Notes: generated from the sequence alone by a model not told the origin. Counted from the stretch's first letter, positions 27,899 to 36,346 are shown. The stretch is DNA of 64,000 nucleotides from Hydrogenophaga sp. (GCA_016741995.1 JACVCO010000009.1:114445-178444); one strand, 5' to 3'. Program-made: numbers and translations.

Positions 27899-29227
27899 TC
27901 ACTCGGCCTTCATGATCGTCTCGCCGCGCAGGGGGCCCATGTCGCGGATGTTGACGCGGTGGCGCTTCCAGCCGGCGTAGGTGCGGCGCCAGTTGGCGAG
28001 CGAGATCACGTAGTACAGCAGCTTGAACATGCGCAGCGACATGCGGTACGCCGGGCCGTGGTGGATGTCGGCCGCCAGCAGCGACATGAGGCCCTGCTTC
28101 ACCTTGAACACGTTCTTGGGGTGCATGAACATGTCGCGGATGGTGGGGTTGGTGACGCGGTAGATGAACCACGAATAGTCGCGCGGGCCCACGCGGAAGC
28201 GCTCTTCCAGCGCGGCGCGGGCGGCGGGCAGTTTCACCGGTTCGTCCAGTGCGGTGGCCACGAACTTCGCGCCGTCGAAGGCGCTCTGCATGGCCAGGAA
28301 CACGCCCGACGAGAACATCGGGTCGATGAAGGTGAAGGCGTCGCCCACCATCAGGTAGCGCTCGCCCGTGGCGTGCGTGCTGTTGTAAGAGAAGTTGCCG
28401 GTGGCGTGCACCTTGTCGTCCACCAGCGTGGCGTCCTTCAGGCGGTCGTGCAGCTCGGGGCACAGGGCAATGGTGTCGAAGAAGTAGTCCTTCAGCGGTT
28501 TGTCGCCGCGCGCCTTCAGGTAGTAGGCCCAGCACACCGCGCCCACGCTGGTGGTGCCGTCGGCCAGCGGGATGAACCAGAACCAGCCGTGCTCGAACCA
28601 GCAGATGCTGATGTTGCCTTCGCGCTTGCCCTCCAGCCGGCGCGCGCCGCGGAAGTGGCCGAACAGGGCCGTGCTGTTGTGGTCCTTGTTCTTCTGCTTG
28701 CACTTGAACTTGTTGGCCAGCAGCGTGTCGCGGCCTGAGGCGTCCACCACGAAGCGCGCGCGCCACTGGCGCGATTCGCCGGTGTCGAGCGTGGCCTTCA
28801 CCCGCGCGCCCTCGTCGTCGAATGCCACGTCGGTGACCTTGGCGCCTTCGAGTGCCTGCGCACCGGTGCGCGCGGCGTGGCGGAACAGCAGTTCGTCCAG
28901 CTCGGATCGGCGCACCTGCCAGGCCGACGCCTTCGACGGGTCCCAGCCCTCGGCGAAGTCCACATAGCTGCAGTAGTCCAGGTCGGGCGGCACAAATTCA
29001 ATGCCGTACTTGGGCATGCCGATCTTCTCGACCTGGTCGCGCACGCCGAGCTGGTCGAACAGGGCCACGTTGCCCGGCAGCAGCGATTCGCCGATATGAA
29101 AGCGCGGGTGGTGTTCTTTCTCCAGCAGCACCACCCGGCGGCCTTCGCGCGCGAGCAGGGTGGCGATGGTGGAGCCGGCGGGGCCACCACCCACCACCAG
29201 CACGTCGCAATGTTCTTCAGGCTGCAT
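27899..29227 (-). CDS. FAD-dependent oxidoreductase of the flavin-dependent halogenase type
   Basis: Flavoprotein of 442 residues from ATG 29227. The FAD-binding motif GGGPAGST is at 13-20, the second FAD motif GDAFTFIDPMFSSG at 295-308, and HIGESLLPG at 44-52 is the form seen in phenolic/pyrrole halogenases and in geranylgeranyl-reductase-like relatives. WFWFIP at 215-220 matches the halogenase W-x-W-x-I-P motif, and Lys73 in PKYGIEF sits where the catalytic Lys of tryptophan halogenases lies. Halogenation is therefore possible, but non-halogenating relatives share part of these motifs. No partner flavin reductase or biosynthetic cluster is adjacent. Confidence 0.82.
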   Translation of the reverse strand: MQPEEHCDVLVVGGGPAGSTIATLLAREGRRVVLLEKEHHPRFHIGESLLPGNVALFDQLGVRDQVEKIGMPKYGIEFVPPDLDYCSYVDFAEGWDPSKASAWQVRRSELDELLFRHAARTGAQALEGAKVTDVAFDDEGARVKATLDTGESRQWRARFVVDASGRDTLLANKFKCKQKNKDHNSTALFGHFRGARRLEGKREGNISICWFEHGWFWFIPLADGTTSVGAVCWAYYLKARGDKPLKDYFFDTIALCPELHDRLKDATLVDDKVHATGNFSYNSTHATGERYLMVGDAFTFIDPMFSSGVFLAMQSAFDGAKFVATALDEPVKLPAARAALEERFRVGPRDYSWFIYRVTNPTIRDMFMHPKNVFKVKQGLMSLLAADIHHGPAYRMSLRMFKLLYYVISLANWRRTYAGWKRHRVNIRDMGPLRGETIMKAE

Positions 29228-29280
29228 GTGTTCGTCTCCCGGTTGCCGTGCCCGCAGGGCAAGGGCTGAAAAATAGCACG

Positions 29281-29922
29281 TCAGGCGCCGACGACCGACC
29301 ACGCCAGCAGCAACTGCGCCGCGAAGTAGGTGGCCCACCCCCACACGTGGTTGGCGTGCGATCGCTGCACGAACCGGTCGCGCGCCACGGCCACGTCGGA
29401 CACCGCGAACAGCAGCGCACCCAGCAGCACGATCCACCGCTCCGTGGCCACGGTGTGCCCGGTGGCGGTAACGCACATCGCCAGGATGACCACCACGTAG
29501 GCCAGCACGGGCGGTTTCAGCTGGCCCGGCACGCGCGGCAACAGCCAGCGCAGGAACACCGCGCCCACCGCCGAGGCCACCACCATCGCAACGCCCATGG
29601 CCTGCCAGGCCAGCGCGCCACTGGCAAAGGCGGCCGCGAACAAACCGTGCGACAGCAGGAACGCACCCAGCCCGGCCATGAAGGCCGGCGTGCGCCGCGA
29701 GAGCAGCAACGCGTCGCCCACCCAGCCCAGCAGCAGGGCGCCCAGCACCAGCTGGCCGTAACCCGATTGCGTGGCGCCCAGGGCAATGGCCACGCCCACG
29801 AAGCAACTGCTGGCGCCGAGCTTGAACACGCCGCGGGCCAGCGGCCACGCCCGGCGGTCGGCCACGATCTGGCCGAGCACGCAGGCGATGCAGGCCAGGG
29901 TGAGGGTGATGGGCAGGGTCAT
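29281..29922 (-). CDS. Lysoplasmalogenase / YhhN family membrane protein
   Basis: Inner-membrane protein, 213 residues, with about eight hydrophobic helices and almost no soluble part, as in TMEM86/YhhN. The family cleaves the vinyl-ether bond of lysoplasmalogens in animals and some bacteria; the bacterial role is less sure. Conserved features visible include LLGWVGDALLL and FAVSDVAVARDRF, with paired Asp residues in membrane-facing segments. It is preceded by the LysR gene, whose stop overlaps the start by 4 bases (ATGA), so the two are co-transcribed. Confidence 0.88.
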   Translation of the reverse strand: MTLPITLTLACIACVLGQIVADRRAWPLARGVFKLGASSCFVGVAIALGATQSGYGQLVLGALLLGWVGDALLLSRRTPAFMAGLGAFLLSHGLFAAAFASGALAWQAMGVAMVVASAVGAVFLRWLLPRVPGQLKPPVLAYVVVILAMCVTATGHTVATERWIVLLGALLFAVSDVAVARDRFVQRSHANHVWGWATYFAAQLLLAWSVVGA

Positions 29923-30827
29923 GGGTGCCCCGATTTCGCCATCAGCGCCACCACCCAGTCAATGAACACGCGCAGCTTGGCGCTCTGGTAGCGGTTCGGT
30001 GGGAAGGCAATGTGCAGCGGCATGGGCTCGATGCGCCAGCCGTCGAACACACGCACCAGCTCGCCGCGCGCCAGGGGTTCCGCGGCCATGTAGTCGGGCA
30101 GCCAGAGCAGGCCCATGCCGGCCACGCCGGCCGCGAGGTAGGCGTTGCCGTCGTCCACCGAGAGCGCGTGCCGGCCCTGCACCACCACGCGTTCGCCAGC
30201 GCGCTGCAGCACCAGCGGCACCGCCTTGCCGGTGCGCGTGCTGCGGTAGGCCACGATGCGGTGGTGGGTTTTCTCCAGGGCCTTCGGGTGCGAGGGTGTG
30301 CCGGCGTGCCGCAGGTAGGCGGGCGCCGCGTAGGCGCCGATCTGCAGATCGCCCACGCGGCGCGCCATCAGCGACTGGTCGACGATCTCGCCGCCGCGCA
30401 GCACGCAGTCCACGTGGTCGCCAATCAGGTCCACCATGCGGTCGCTCACGCCGAGTTCGAGCTCGATGTCCGGGTAGCGCGCGTGGAAGTCGGGCAGCGC
30501 GGGCACCAGGATCAGCCGCGCCAGCGGGCTGGGCACGTCCACACGCAGGCGCCCGCGCGGCGAGGCCTTGGCGCTGGACAGGCTGGTTTCGGCGTCGTCC
30601 ATGTCGGCCAGCAGGCGCACCACGCGCTCGTAGTAGGCCGCGCCTTCGGCCGTGACCTGCACCTTGCGCGTGGTGCGGTGGAGCAGTTGCACGCGCAGGC
30701 GCGCTTCGAGCTGTTGCACCAGCTGGGTCACGCTGGTGCGGCTCAGGTGCAGCGTGTCGGCGGCCTTGGTGAAGCTGCCGGCTTCCACCACGCGCGCAAA
30801 GGCCTGCATCGCATCGAATCGGTCCAT
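29919..30827 (-). CDS. LysR-family transcriptional regulator
   Basis: 302-residue regulator. The N-terminal winged helix-turn-helix is SFTKAADTLHLSRTSVTQLV (about residues 17-36), followed by a dimerisation helix and the periplasmic-binding-protein-like effector domain. The start is ATG 30827, giving MDRFDAMQAF, the common opening; upstream codons would run into the divergent control region. It is divergent from a RidA gene, and the palindrome at 30844-30862 lies between them, so it probably regulates ridA and itself. It is co-transcribed with the YhhN gene. Confidence 0.93.
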   Translation of the reverse strand: MDRFDAMQAFARVVEAGSFTKAADTLHLSRTSVTQLVQQLEARLRVQLLHRTTRKVQVTAEGAAYYERVVRLLADMDDAETSLSSAKASPRGRLRVDVPSPLARLILVPALPDFHARYPDIELELGVSDRMVDLIGDHVDCVLRGGEIVDQSLMARRVGDLQIGAYAAPAYLRHAGTPSHPKALEKTHHRIVAYRSTRTGKAVPLVLQRAGERVVVQGRHALSVDDGNAYLAAGVAGMGLLWLPDYMAAEPLARGELVRVFDGWRIEPMPLHIAFPPNRYQSAKLRVFIDWVVALMAKSGHP

Positions 30828-30843
30828 CGTGTGCCCCGGGGAT

Positions 30844-30862
30844 TGTTTGGTGATCGCAAACA
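30844..30862. promoter_or_regulatory. Candidate LysR operator in the LysR/RidA interval
   Basis: TGTTTG (30844-30849), seven bases, CAAACA (30857-30862): a perfect 6-bp-arm dyad containing the T-N11-A arrangement of LysR-type sites. It lies 17 bases upstream of the LysR start and 83 bases upstream of the RidA start, the usual place for an autoregulatory and activating site. Confidence 0.55.
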
Positions 30863-30945
30863 GTGATTGTCGATCTGTCGGGTTTATCGGGGCGGCGTGC
30901 GTCCCTAGATTCCCTGCTCCTTCAACCCTTTGTGGAGCCCACAAC

Positions 30946-31341
30946 ATGACCGCCAACGTCCGCGACGTCGTCACCCCGCCCAACCGCCACGCCCTGTACG
31001 AGCTGCACCGCTATTCCCCGGCCATTCGCGCCAACGGCCTGCTGTTCGTGTCTGGCCAGGTCGGCAGCCGGCCCGATGGCTCGCCCGAGCCGAACCTCGA
31101 TGACCAGGTGCGCCTGGCCTTTCAGAACCTCAACGCCATCCTTGCGGCCGCCGGTTGCAGCTTCGCCGACGTCATCGACGTGACCGTGTTCATGGTGAAC
31201 CCGGACGCGAACTTCGAACGCGCCTGGGCCGTGGCCGCGGAGTACTGGGGTGAGGCGCCCTACCCGACGGCCACCGCCATCGGCGTCACCTGGCTGTCCG
31301 GCTTCCAGTTCGAGATCAAGGTGATCGCGAAACTGCCGTGA
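30946..31341 (+). CDS. RidA family protein (enamine/imine deaminase type)
   Basis: Cytoplasmic trimeric YjgF/RidA-fold protein, 131 residues. Founding members hydrolyse reactive enamines and imines formed by PLP enzymes. Here GLLFVSGQVGSRPDG, FQNLNAILAAAGCSFADVIDVTVF and a C-terminal FEIKVIAKLP follow the family layout, but the usual catalytic Arg in the RxxV context near residue 100-105 is not evident (TWLSGFQFEI is read instead). It may therefore be one of the non-archetypal RidA subfamilies with another function. It is regulated, by position, by the divergent LysR. Confidence 0.88.
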   Translation: MTANVRDVVTPPNRHALYELHRYSPAIRANGLLFVSGQVGSRPDGSPEPNLDDQVRLAFQNLNAILAAAGCSFADVIDVTVFMVNPDANFERAWAVAAEYWGEAPYPTATAIGVTWLSGFQFEIKVIAKLP

Positions 31342-31354
31342 CCCAGGGGCCGTT

Positions 31355-31792
31355 TCAACCGTCGATGCGGATGAGCGCGATGCCGCTCACCGGGTCGCAC
31401 TCGCGCCGCAGATGGTCGGGCGAGTCGATCAGCATCACCTCGAGCGTGGGCCGCACGCGCGCTTCGAGCAGGTGGCCGCCGATCGCGCGGCCATCCCGGC
31501 GCCCCAGCACCACGTGGGCGTGCACCTTGGGCTTGTCGCCGTCGAGGGCGATATCGCCCACCAGCGAGAGCACCTCGACCTGTTCGTTCACGGGGATGCG
31601 TTCGTACGTTCGGGTTTCCCAGTCGAAATAGCCGAGCGTGGCGGACTCGAAGGCGCCGATCGCGGTCACGCGGCTTGCGGTGAGGCTGTGCTCGACCGCG
31701 AAGTTATGCAGCGTGGCCATGACTTCGTCGCCACGGTCCAGGATGAGCGCGATGGTGCGCTCGGGTGCGTCGTTCAATACCTTGGCTTTCAT
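31355..31792 (-). CDS. PPC (DUF296) domain DNA-binding protein
   Basis: 145-residue single-domain protein of the plant-and-prokaryote-conserved (PPC/DUF296) fold, a trimeric beta-rich domain. The characteristic parts are ASRVTAIGAFESATLGYFD, SLVGDIALDGDKPKVHAHVV and the GGHLLEARV segment with conserved His residues, which can form a metal site. Plant AT-hook proteins use this fold; the bacterial role is unknown. Start at ATG 31792; an in-frame upstream start at 31837 has no support. It is convergent with the RidA gene, 13 bases apart. Confidence 0.87.
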   Translation of the reverse strand: MKAKVLNDAPERTIALILDRGDEVMATLHNFAVEHSLTASRVTAIGAFESATLGYFDWETRTYERIPVNEQVEVLSLVGDIALDGDKPKVHAHVVLGRRDGRAIGGHLLEARVRPTLEVMLIDSPDHLRRECDPVSGIALIRIDG

Positions 31793-31900
31793 GGTGGCTC
31801 CCGGTGAGGTGTGGCATGGCGTGGGCCAAAGGGCCATGGTGCGCCCATGCGCGGGGCCGCGCTGTAGGAGAAGGCCGCGCCTGCGGCGGCTTGGGGCCGC

Positions 31901-32812
31901 TTACGCCGGCGCACCCTGGCGCTCGCGCGCGTAGCGGCTGGGCGGCTGCCCCACGTGGCGGCTGAACGCGGTGCTGAAGGTGCTGGCCGAGCGGTAGCCC
32001 ACGCGGTCGGCCACCTCACCGATGGCGACATCGCCACGCCCAAGCAGCTCTTTGGCCAACGCCATGCGCCAGGCCTGCAGGTATTCCATCGGCGGCAGGC
32101 CCACGGCGCGCGAGAAGCGCTCGAAGAAGGTGGAGCGCGAGAGCGCGGCCTCGCGCGCCAGGGCGTCCACCGTCCATGCGCGCTCCGGGGCGCGGTGCAT
32201 CCAGCGCAGGCCCACGGCCACGCGCTCGTCGGCCAGACCACGCAGCAAACCGGGCGGGGCGCCATCGCCGGTGGTGGAGCGCAGCGCTTCGACGAGCAGC
32301 ACCTCCACCAGCCGGCCCAGCACCAGTTCGCGGCCCGGGCGTTGCGCGAGCGATTCGTCGCGCACCAGTTGCACCAGCACCGGCAGCCGCTCCACCCCGC
32401 GCACGTGCAGCAGCGTGGGCAGCAGCGATGCCAGCAGCGCGGCGTCGGGCGAGTCGAAGGCGAAGTAGCCACCGAGCATGCGCACGTCGGGCGGGCCCTT
32501 GCGCCGGCCGTGGCGCAGCTCCGCCTGCCGCGACGCCGCGGCCAGCGGATCCATGTGCACCGGCACCGCGGGCTCCAGGCCCGAGAGCGTGAACCCGGGC
32601 GTGGTCGGCATGAGCACGAAATCACCCGCTTCCAACGCGGCGGGCTCCTGTCCGTCCACCGCCAGCACGCAATGGCCTTCGAGCATGGTGCAGAAGCTGG
32701 GCTGCCCGAAGGCCGCGTAGCGCACGGCCCAGGCACCCGCCCCGCTGATCACCTTGGAGAACACCGCGCGCGGGCGCAGCAGGGTGATGACTTCGGCCAG
32801 TGGATCCACCAT
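31901..32812 (-). CDS. AraC-family transcriptional regulator (cupin_6 type)
   Basis: 303-residue activator. The N-terminal cupin-like domain (about 1-175) opens VDPLAEVITLLRPRAVFSKV, typical of regulators placed beside short-chain dehydrogenases. The C-terminal domain has two helix-turn-helix units: VDALAREAALSRSTFFERFS and IGEVADRVGYRSASTFSTAF, ending GQPPSRYARER. It is divergent from the SDR gene. Two identical 9-base direct repeats 21 bases apart lie between the genes and give a concrete binding-site candidate. Confidence 0.93.
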   Translation of the reverse strand: MVDPLAEVITLLRPRAVFSKVISGAGAWAVRYAAFGQPSFCTMLEGHCVLAVDGQEPAALEAGDFVLMPTTPGFTLSGLEPAVPVHMDPLAAASRQAELRHGRRKGPPDVRMLGGYFAFDSPDAALLASLLPTLLHVRGVERLPVLVQLVRDESLAQRPGRELVLGRLVEVLLVEALRSTTGDGAPPGLLRGLADERVAVGLRWMHRAPERAWTVDALAREAALSRSTFFERFSRAVGLPPMEYLQAWRMALAKELLGRGDVAIGEVADRVGYRSASTFSTAFSRHVGQPPSRYARERQGAPA

Positions 32813-32813
32813 G

Positions 32814-32877
32814 TTCGGACGAATTCAAATGTGTTTCGGACGATGGATTGTAGATAGTCCGGCCGAGGCTGGATATC
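32814..32877 (+). promoter_or_regulatory. Tandem AraC-type sites plus promoter for the SDR gene
   Basis: TTCGGACGA occurs at 32814-32822 and again at 32835-32843, exactly 21 bases apart, two helical turns. Five bases later a promoter-like pair follows: TTGTAG (32848-32853), 18 bases, GATATC (32872-32877). Direct repeats on one DNA face abutting the -35 box are the usual design for AraC-family activation. The first repeat also lies next to the regulator's own start codon, so autoregulation is possible. Confidence 0.6.
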
Positions 32878-32917
32878 GTTGCGGCATCCCTTCAACGCAA
32901 CACCAAGGAGTTCCCTC

Positions 32918-33688
32918 ATGAAAACCATCCTCATCACCGGCTGCTCGTCGGGCTACGGCCTGGAAACCGCGCGCCATTTCCACGCCAAGGGCTGGAACGT
33001 CATTGCCACCATGCGCACGCCGCGCGCCGGCATCCTGCCGCCCTCGCCGCGCCTGCGCGTGCTGCCGCTGGACGTGACGCAGCCCGACAGCATCGCCCGC
33101 ACGCTCGACGTGGCGGGGCCCATCGACGTGCTGGTGAACAACGCCGGGCTCGGCCTGTTCGGCGCGTTCGAGGCCACGCCGATGGCGACCGTGCGCGAAA
33201 TCTTCGAGACCAACACCTTCGGCACCCTGGCCATGACGCAGGCGGTGCTGCCGCAGTTCCGTTCGCGCCGCGCGGGCCTGGTGATCAACATCACCTCCAG
33301 TGCCACGCTGGCGCCGATGCCGTTGGTGGCGGCCTACACCGCCAGCAAGACGGCGGTCGAGGGCTTCACCGCGTCGCTGGCGTTCGAGCTGGCGGCCTTC
33401 GATGTGCGCGTGAAGCTGATCGAGCCGGGCTACGCCCCCAGCACGCGCTTCACGGCCAACGGCACCGAGCGCATGCAGGGCCTGATCCCCGAGGCCTACG
33501 CGCCGCTGGCGCGCGACATCTTTGCCACGCTGGGCCAACCCGCGGCCGTGACGAGCGAGCTGGACGTGGCCGAAGCGGTGTGGCTGGCCGCGAACGACGC
33601 GTCGCCGCGGCTGCGCTACGCCGCGGGCGCGGACGCCGTGGCACTGGCGGGGCAGCGCGAGGGGCGCGACAGCGCTTTGGTGCTGTGA
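32918..33688 (+). CDS. Short-chain dehydrogenase/reductase
   Basis: Classical SDR of 256 residues with a Rossmann fold. Cofactor motif TGCSSGYG (7-14), NNAG motif in VLVNNAGLGLFG, catalytic Ser in NITSSAT and the Tyr-x-x-x-Lys pair in YTASK. The Arg after the second strand (TMRTPR) suggests NADP(H) preference, an inference. It has an AAGGAG ribosome site before ATG 32918. The divergent AraC regulator probably activates it, and the patatin gene overlaps its end by 4 bases. The substrate is unknown. Confidence 0.92.
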   Translation: MKTILITGCSSGYGLETARHFHAKGWNVIATMRTPRAGILPPSPRLRVLPLDVTQPDSIARTLDVAGPIDVLVNNAGLGLFGAFEATPMATVREIFETNTFGTLAMTQAVLPQFRSRRAGLVINITSSATLAPMPLVAAYTASKTAVEGFTASLAFELAAFDVRVKLIEPGYAPSTRFTANGTERMQGLIPEAYAPLARDIFATLGQPAAVTSELDVAEAVWLAANDASPRLRYAAGADAVALAGQREGRDSALVL

Positions 33689-34611
33689 GGCCGGCCGTCG
33701 GTTTCGCCGCTGTGGCGGCGTTGTTGTTCACGGCGCTGGCCGTGGGCGGGTGCGCATCGACCGACCCGGCCGCCGCGCGCGATCTGGCGCCGCGCGCGCT
33801 GACGGCGGTGCAAGCGGTGTCGTTCACTGGCGCCAAGCCGCTGAAGCCCACCGTGGCGGTGGTGCTTGGGGGTGGTGGGTTGCGCGGCTTCGCGCACGTG
33901 GGCGTGCTGCGGGCGCTGGAAGAGGCCGGCCTGCGGCCGGACCTGGTGGTCGGCACCTCGGCGGGTGCCGTGGTCGGGGCGGCCTACGCCAGCGGCATGC
34001 GCGTCGAGCAGATCCGTGAGACCGCGCTGGCGATGGACGTGATGCCCTTGCTGGACTTCACCTGGCGATCGGGCGGGTTCATCCGCGGCGACCGCCTCGC
34101 CCAGTGGGTCGACACCCTCACCGGGGGCGTGCCGATGGAGGCGTTCCCGATCCGGTTTGCCGCGGTGGCCACGGACATGCAGCACGGGCGGCCGGTGCTG
34201 CTCGACCACGGGGCGGCGGGGCGCGCGGTGCAGGCATCGTCCGCCGTGCCGGGCGTGAACGTGCCGGTGTCGCACGCCGGTGGGCACCTCGTCGACGGCG
34301 GCGTGACCAGCCTGGTGCCGGTGCGATTCGCACGAGCGCTGGGCGCCGACGTCGTCATCGCCGTCGACATCTATTGCCAGGGGCCGGGCGGTAGCGGGCT
34401 GAGCGTGCCGGCGGTGATGAGCCGCGTGTTGCGCACGCAGAGCTGCCTGGTGGCCGCGCCGGAGATGGCCGAGGCCGACGTGCTGATCGCGCCGACCGTC
34501 ACCATGCCCGGCATGTTCGACCGTGCGGCCCAGGCGCGGGTCATCGAAGCGGGGCACGAAGCCGCGCGCGTGGCGTTGGGTGAGTGGCAGCGCCGCCCCG
34601 CGGGGGGATGA
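33685..34611 (+). CDS. Patatin-like phospholipase, lipoprotein (RssA/NTE type)
   Basis: 308-residue serine lipid acyl hydrolase from GTG 33685 (GTGA overlap with the SDR gene). The signal peptide ends in lipobox AVGGC (acylated Cys23), so it is a membrane-anchored lipoprotein in the envelope. The oxyanion motif GGGGLRGFAHVG (62-73), nucleophile GTSAG (Ser92) and the DGG motif with Asp204 (VDGGVTS) complete the Ser-Asp dyad. Close relatives act on phospholipids; the natural substrate is not known. Confidence 0.92.
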   Translation: MRPAVGFAAVAALLFTALAVGGCASTDPAAARDLAPRALTAVQAVSFTGAKPLKPTVAVVLGGGGLRGFAHVGVLRALEEAGLRPDLVVGTSAGAVVGAAYASGMRVEQIRETALAMDVMPLLDFTWRSGGFIRGDRLAQWVDTLTGGVPMEAFPIRFAAVATDMQHGRPVLLDHGAAGRAVQASSAVPGVNVPVSHAGGHLVDGGVTSLVPVRFARALGADVVIAVDIYCQGPGGSGLSVPAVMSRVLRTQSCLVAAPEMAEADVLIAPTVTMPGMFDRAAQARVIEAGHEAARVALGEWQRRPAGG

Positions 34612-34621
34612 CGGGCGCCGT

Positions 34622-35194
34622 TCAGGCCGGCAGCCGCGCGTACACGCAGGTGTTGCGCAGGCTGCCGTCGGGCGCGCGCTGGTGCTGGCGCAGGACGGCC
34701 TCCAGCGCGAAGCCGCAGCGCTCGGCCACGCGGCGCGAGGCGGCGTTGGCTTCGTCGGTCATCAGCTCCACGCGCTGCGCCTTCAGGCCCGAGAAGGCCC
34801 AACCCACCAGCGCATTCACGCCCTCGCTCGCGTACCCCTTGCCGGCTTCGCTGCTGCGCAGCCAGTAGCCCACCTCGGTGCGGGGCACGTTCCAGTCGGT
34901 GCGGTGCAGGCCCATCGAACCCACCACGCGGCCCGTGGCTTTGTCCAGCGCCAGCCAGACCAGATCCACGCGCGAGGCGAAGAAGGCTTCGCAGCGGCGC
35001 GCGCGCAACTCGGCGCTGGCCTGCGTGGGTTCCTCCGCCACCCACGGCAGGTGCCCGAGGAACTGGCGCAATGCAGGCACCGACTCGGCGATGGCGTCGT
35101 GCAGCAGCGGCCCGTCGCCGGCGCGCATCGTGCGCAGGTGCAGGCGCGGGGTGGTGAACTCGCGGGGGATGTCGAGCAGCAGGGGGTCGGGCAT
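34622..35194 (-). CDS. GNAT family N-acetyltransferase (RimJ/RimL type)
   Basis: Cytoplasmic acetyltransferase of 190 residues. RimJ/RimL-like features: opening IPREFTTPRLHLRTMRAGDG, the strand GLHRTDWNVPRTEVGYWL and the acetyl-CoA-binding motif SEAGKGYASEGVNALVG, then EANAASRRVAERCGFALEA. Such enzymes acetylate protein N-termini, ribosomal proteins or small amines. The stop is 11 bases from the patatin stop (convergent). The specific substrate is unknown. Confidence 0.9.
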   Translation of the reverse strand: MPDPLLLDIPREFTTPRLHLRTMRAGDGPLLHDAIAESVPALRQFLGHLPWVAEEPTQASAELRARRCEAFFASRVDLVWLALDKATGRVVGSMGLHRTDWNVPRTEVGYWLRSSEAGKGYASEGVNALVGWAFSGLKAQRVELMTDEANAASRRVAERCGFALEAVLRQHQRAPDGSLRNTCVYARLPA

Positions 35195-35258
35195 GGGGGT
35201 CGATCATGACACCGGCTGCGGACACAATGCGCACGAACAAGGCAGAGGGAGGTCCACC

Positions 35259-35840
35259 ATGCCGCAGTCCGGCACGCTCAAGGTCTGGAACGAAGACCGG
35301 GGTTTCGGCTTCGTCAAGCCGGCCGACGGGTCGGCCGATGTGTTCGTGCATGTGAGCGCCTTGCCGCGCGAAGGGCCTCGCCCGCTGGTGGGCGAGGCTT
35401 TGCTGTTCGAGGTGGAACCCGGCCGCGATGGCAAGCTGCGCGCGGTGCGCGTGCGCCGACCGGGGCAGACGCTGCGCGAGGCCGCGCCCACCGCGCTACG
35501 CCCGGCACGGCGCCCCGCGCGCCGGCCTCCCGAGCGGTCGCCGTTGAAAGGGCTGATGACGCTGGTGCTGGCGGGGATCGTCGCGGTGTTCGGTTACACG
35601 CAATACAACGCATGGCAGCGCGCACGGGCGGTGCAGGCGCCGCCGCTTTCGTCGCCAACCCAGGCCCTGGCGCCACAGGCCCCAGCCAGTGCGGCTTCAC
35701 CTTTCAATTGCGACGGCCGCACCCACTGCAGCCAGATGACCTCGTGCCAGGAGGCGAAATACTTTCTGGCCCATTGCCCGGGCGTGAAAATGGACGGCAA
35801 CAACGACGGTGTTCCCTGCGAGCAGCAGTGGTGCCACTGA
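35259..35840 (+). CDS. Cold-shock domain / membrane helix / excalibur domain fusion protein
   Basis: 193 residues. Residues 1-67 form a nucleic-acid-binding cold-shock domain with [17 protein letters not shown] and the second RNA motif [10 protein letters not shown] basic Arg/Pro linker (70-95) leads to one hydrophobic helix (about 97-114). After it comes an Ala/Pro spacer and, at 148-193, an excalibur domain with six Cys and the [10 protein letters not shown] calcium loop. By the positive-inside rule the RNA-binding part is cytoplasmic and the calcium-binding part periplasmic. An AGGGAGG site precedes the ATG. Function unknown. Confidence 0.88.
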   Translation: MPQSGTLKVWNEDRGFGFVKPADGSADVFVHVSALPREGPRPLVGEALLFEVEPGRDGKLRAVRVRRPGQTLREAAPTALRPARRPARRPPERSPLKGLMTLVLAGIVAVFGYTQYNAWQRARAVQAPPLSSPTQALAPQAPASAASPFNCDGRTHCSQMTSCQEAKYFLAHCPGVKMDGNNDGVPCEQQWCH

Positions 35841-35866
35841 ACACGCATCTTTCACCAAGGACCGCC

Positions 35867-36331
35867 ATGACACGTCTGTTCCTGCTTGCGTTGGTGCTCA
35901 CCGCCACCGCGGCCCGCGCCGAAGAAATCGGCTCCGTCGACACCGTGTTCAAGTTCATCGGGCCCGATCACAAGATCGTGGTCGAGGCCCACGACGACCC
36001 GGGCGTTCAGGGCGTCACCTGCTACGTCTCGCGCGCCAGAACCGGTGGCGTCAAAGGCGCCCTGGGCCTGGCCGAGGACAAGGCCGAGGCGTCCATCGCC
36101 TGCCGGCAGGTGGGGCCGATATCCATTCCCAAACCCATCAAGGCGCAGGAGGAGATCTTCAGCGAGCGCATCAGCCTCGTCTTCAAGCGCCTGCGCATCG
36201 TGCGCATGGTCGATCCGAAGCGGCACACGCTGGTCTACCTCACGTATTCCGACCGCCTGATCGAGGGTTCACCGCAGAACTCGGTGGCCTCGGTGCCGGT
36301 GGACCGCGCCACGCCGATTCCGCTGCGCTGA
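35867..36331 (+). CDS. creA: CreA family periplasmic protein
   Basis: 154 residues with a cleavable signal peptide ([19 protein letters not shown], cleavage near residue 18). The mature part [20 protein letters not shown], then [21 protein letters not shown] and ACRQVGPI match CreA, an uncharacterised exported protein widespread in Proteobacteria; two Cys could form a disulfide. The creB/creC regulators of E. coli are not beside it. It follows the cold-shock/excalibur gene after 26 bases and could share its transcript. Confidence 0.88.
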   Translation: MTRLFLLALVLTATAARAEEIGSVDTVFKFIGPDHKIVVEAHDDPGVQGVTCYVSRARTGGVKGALGLAEDKAEASIACRQVGPISIPKPIKAQEEIFSERISLVFKRLRIVRMVDPKRHTLVYLTYSDRLIEGSPQNSVASVPVDRATPIPLR

Positions 36332-36346
36332 GGCGGATCGCAGCGT

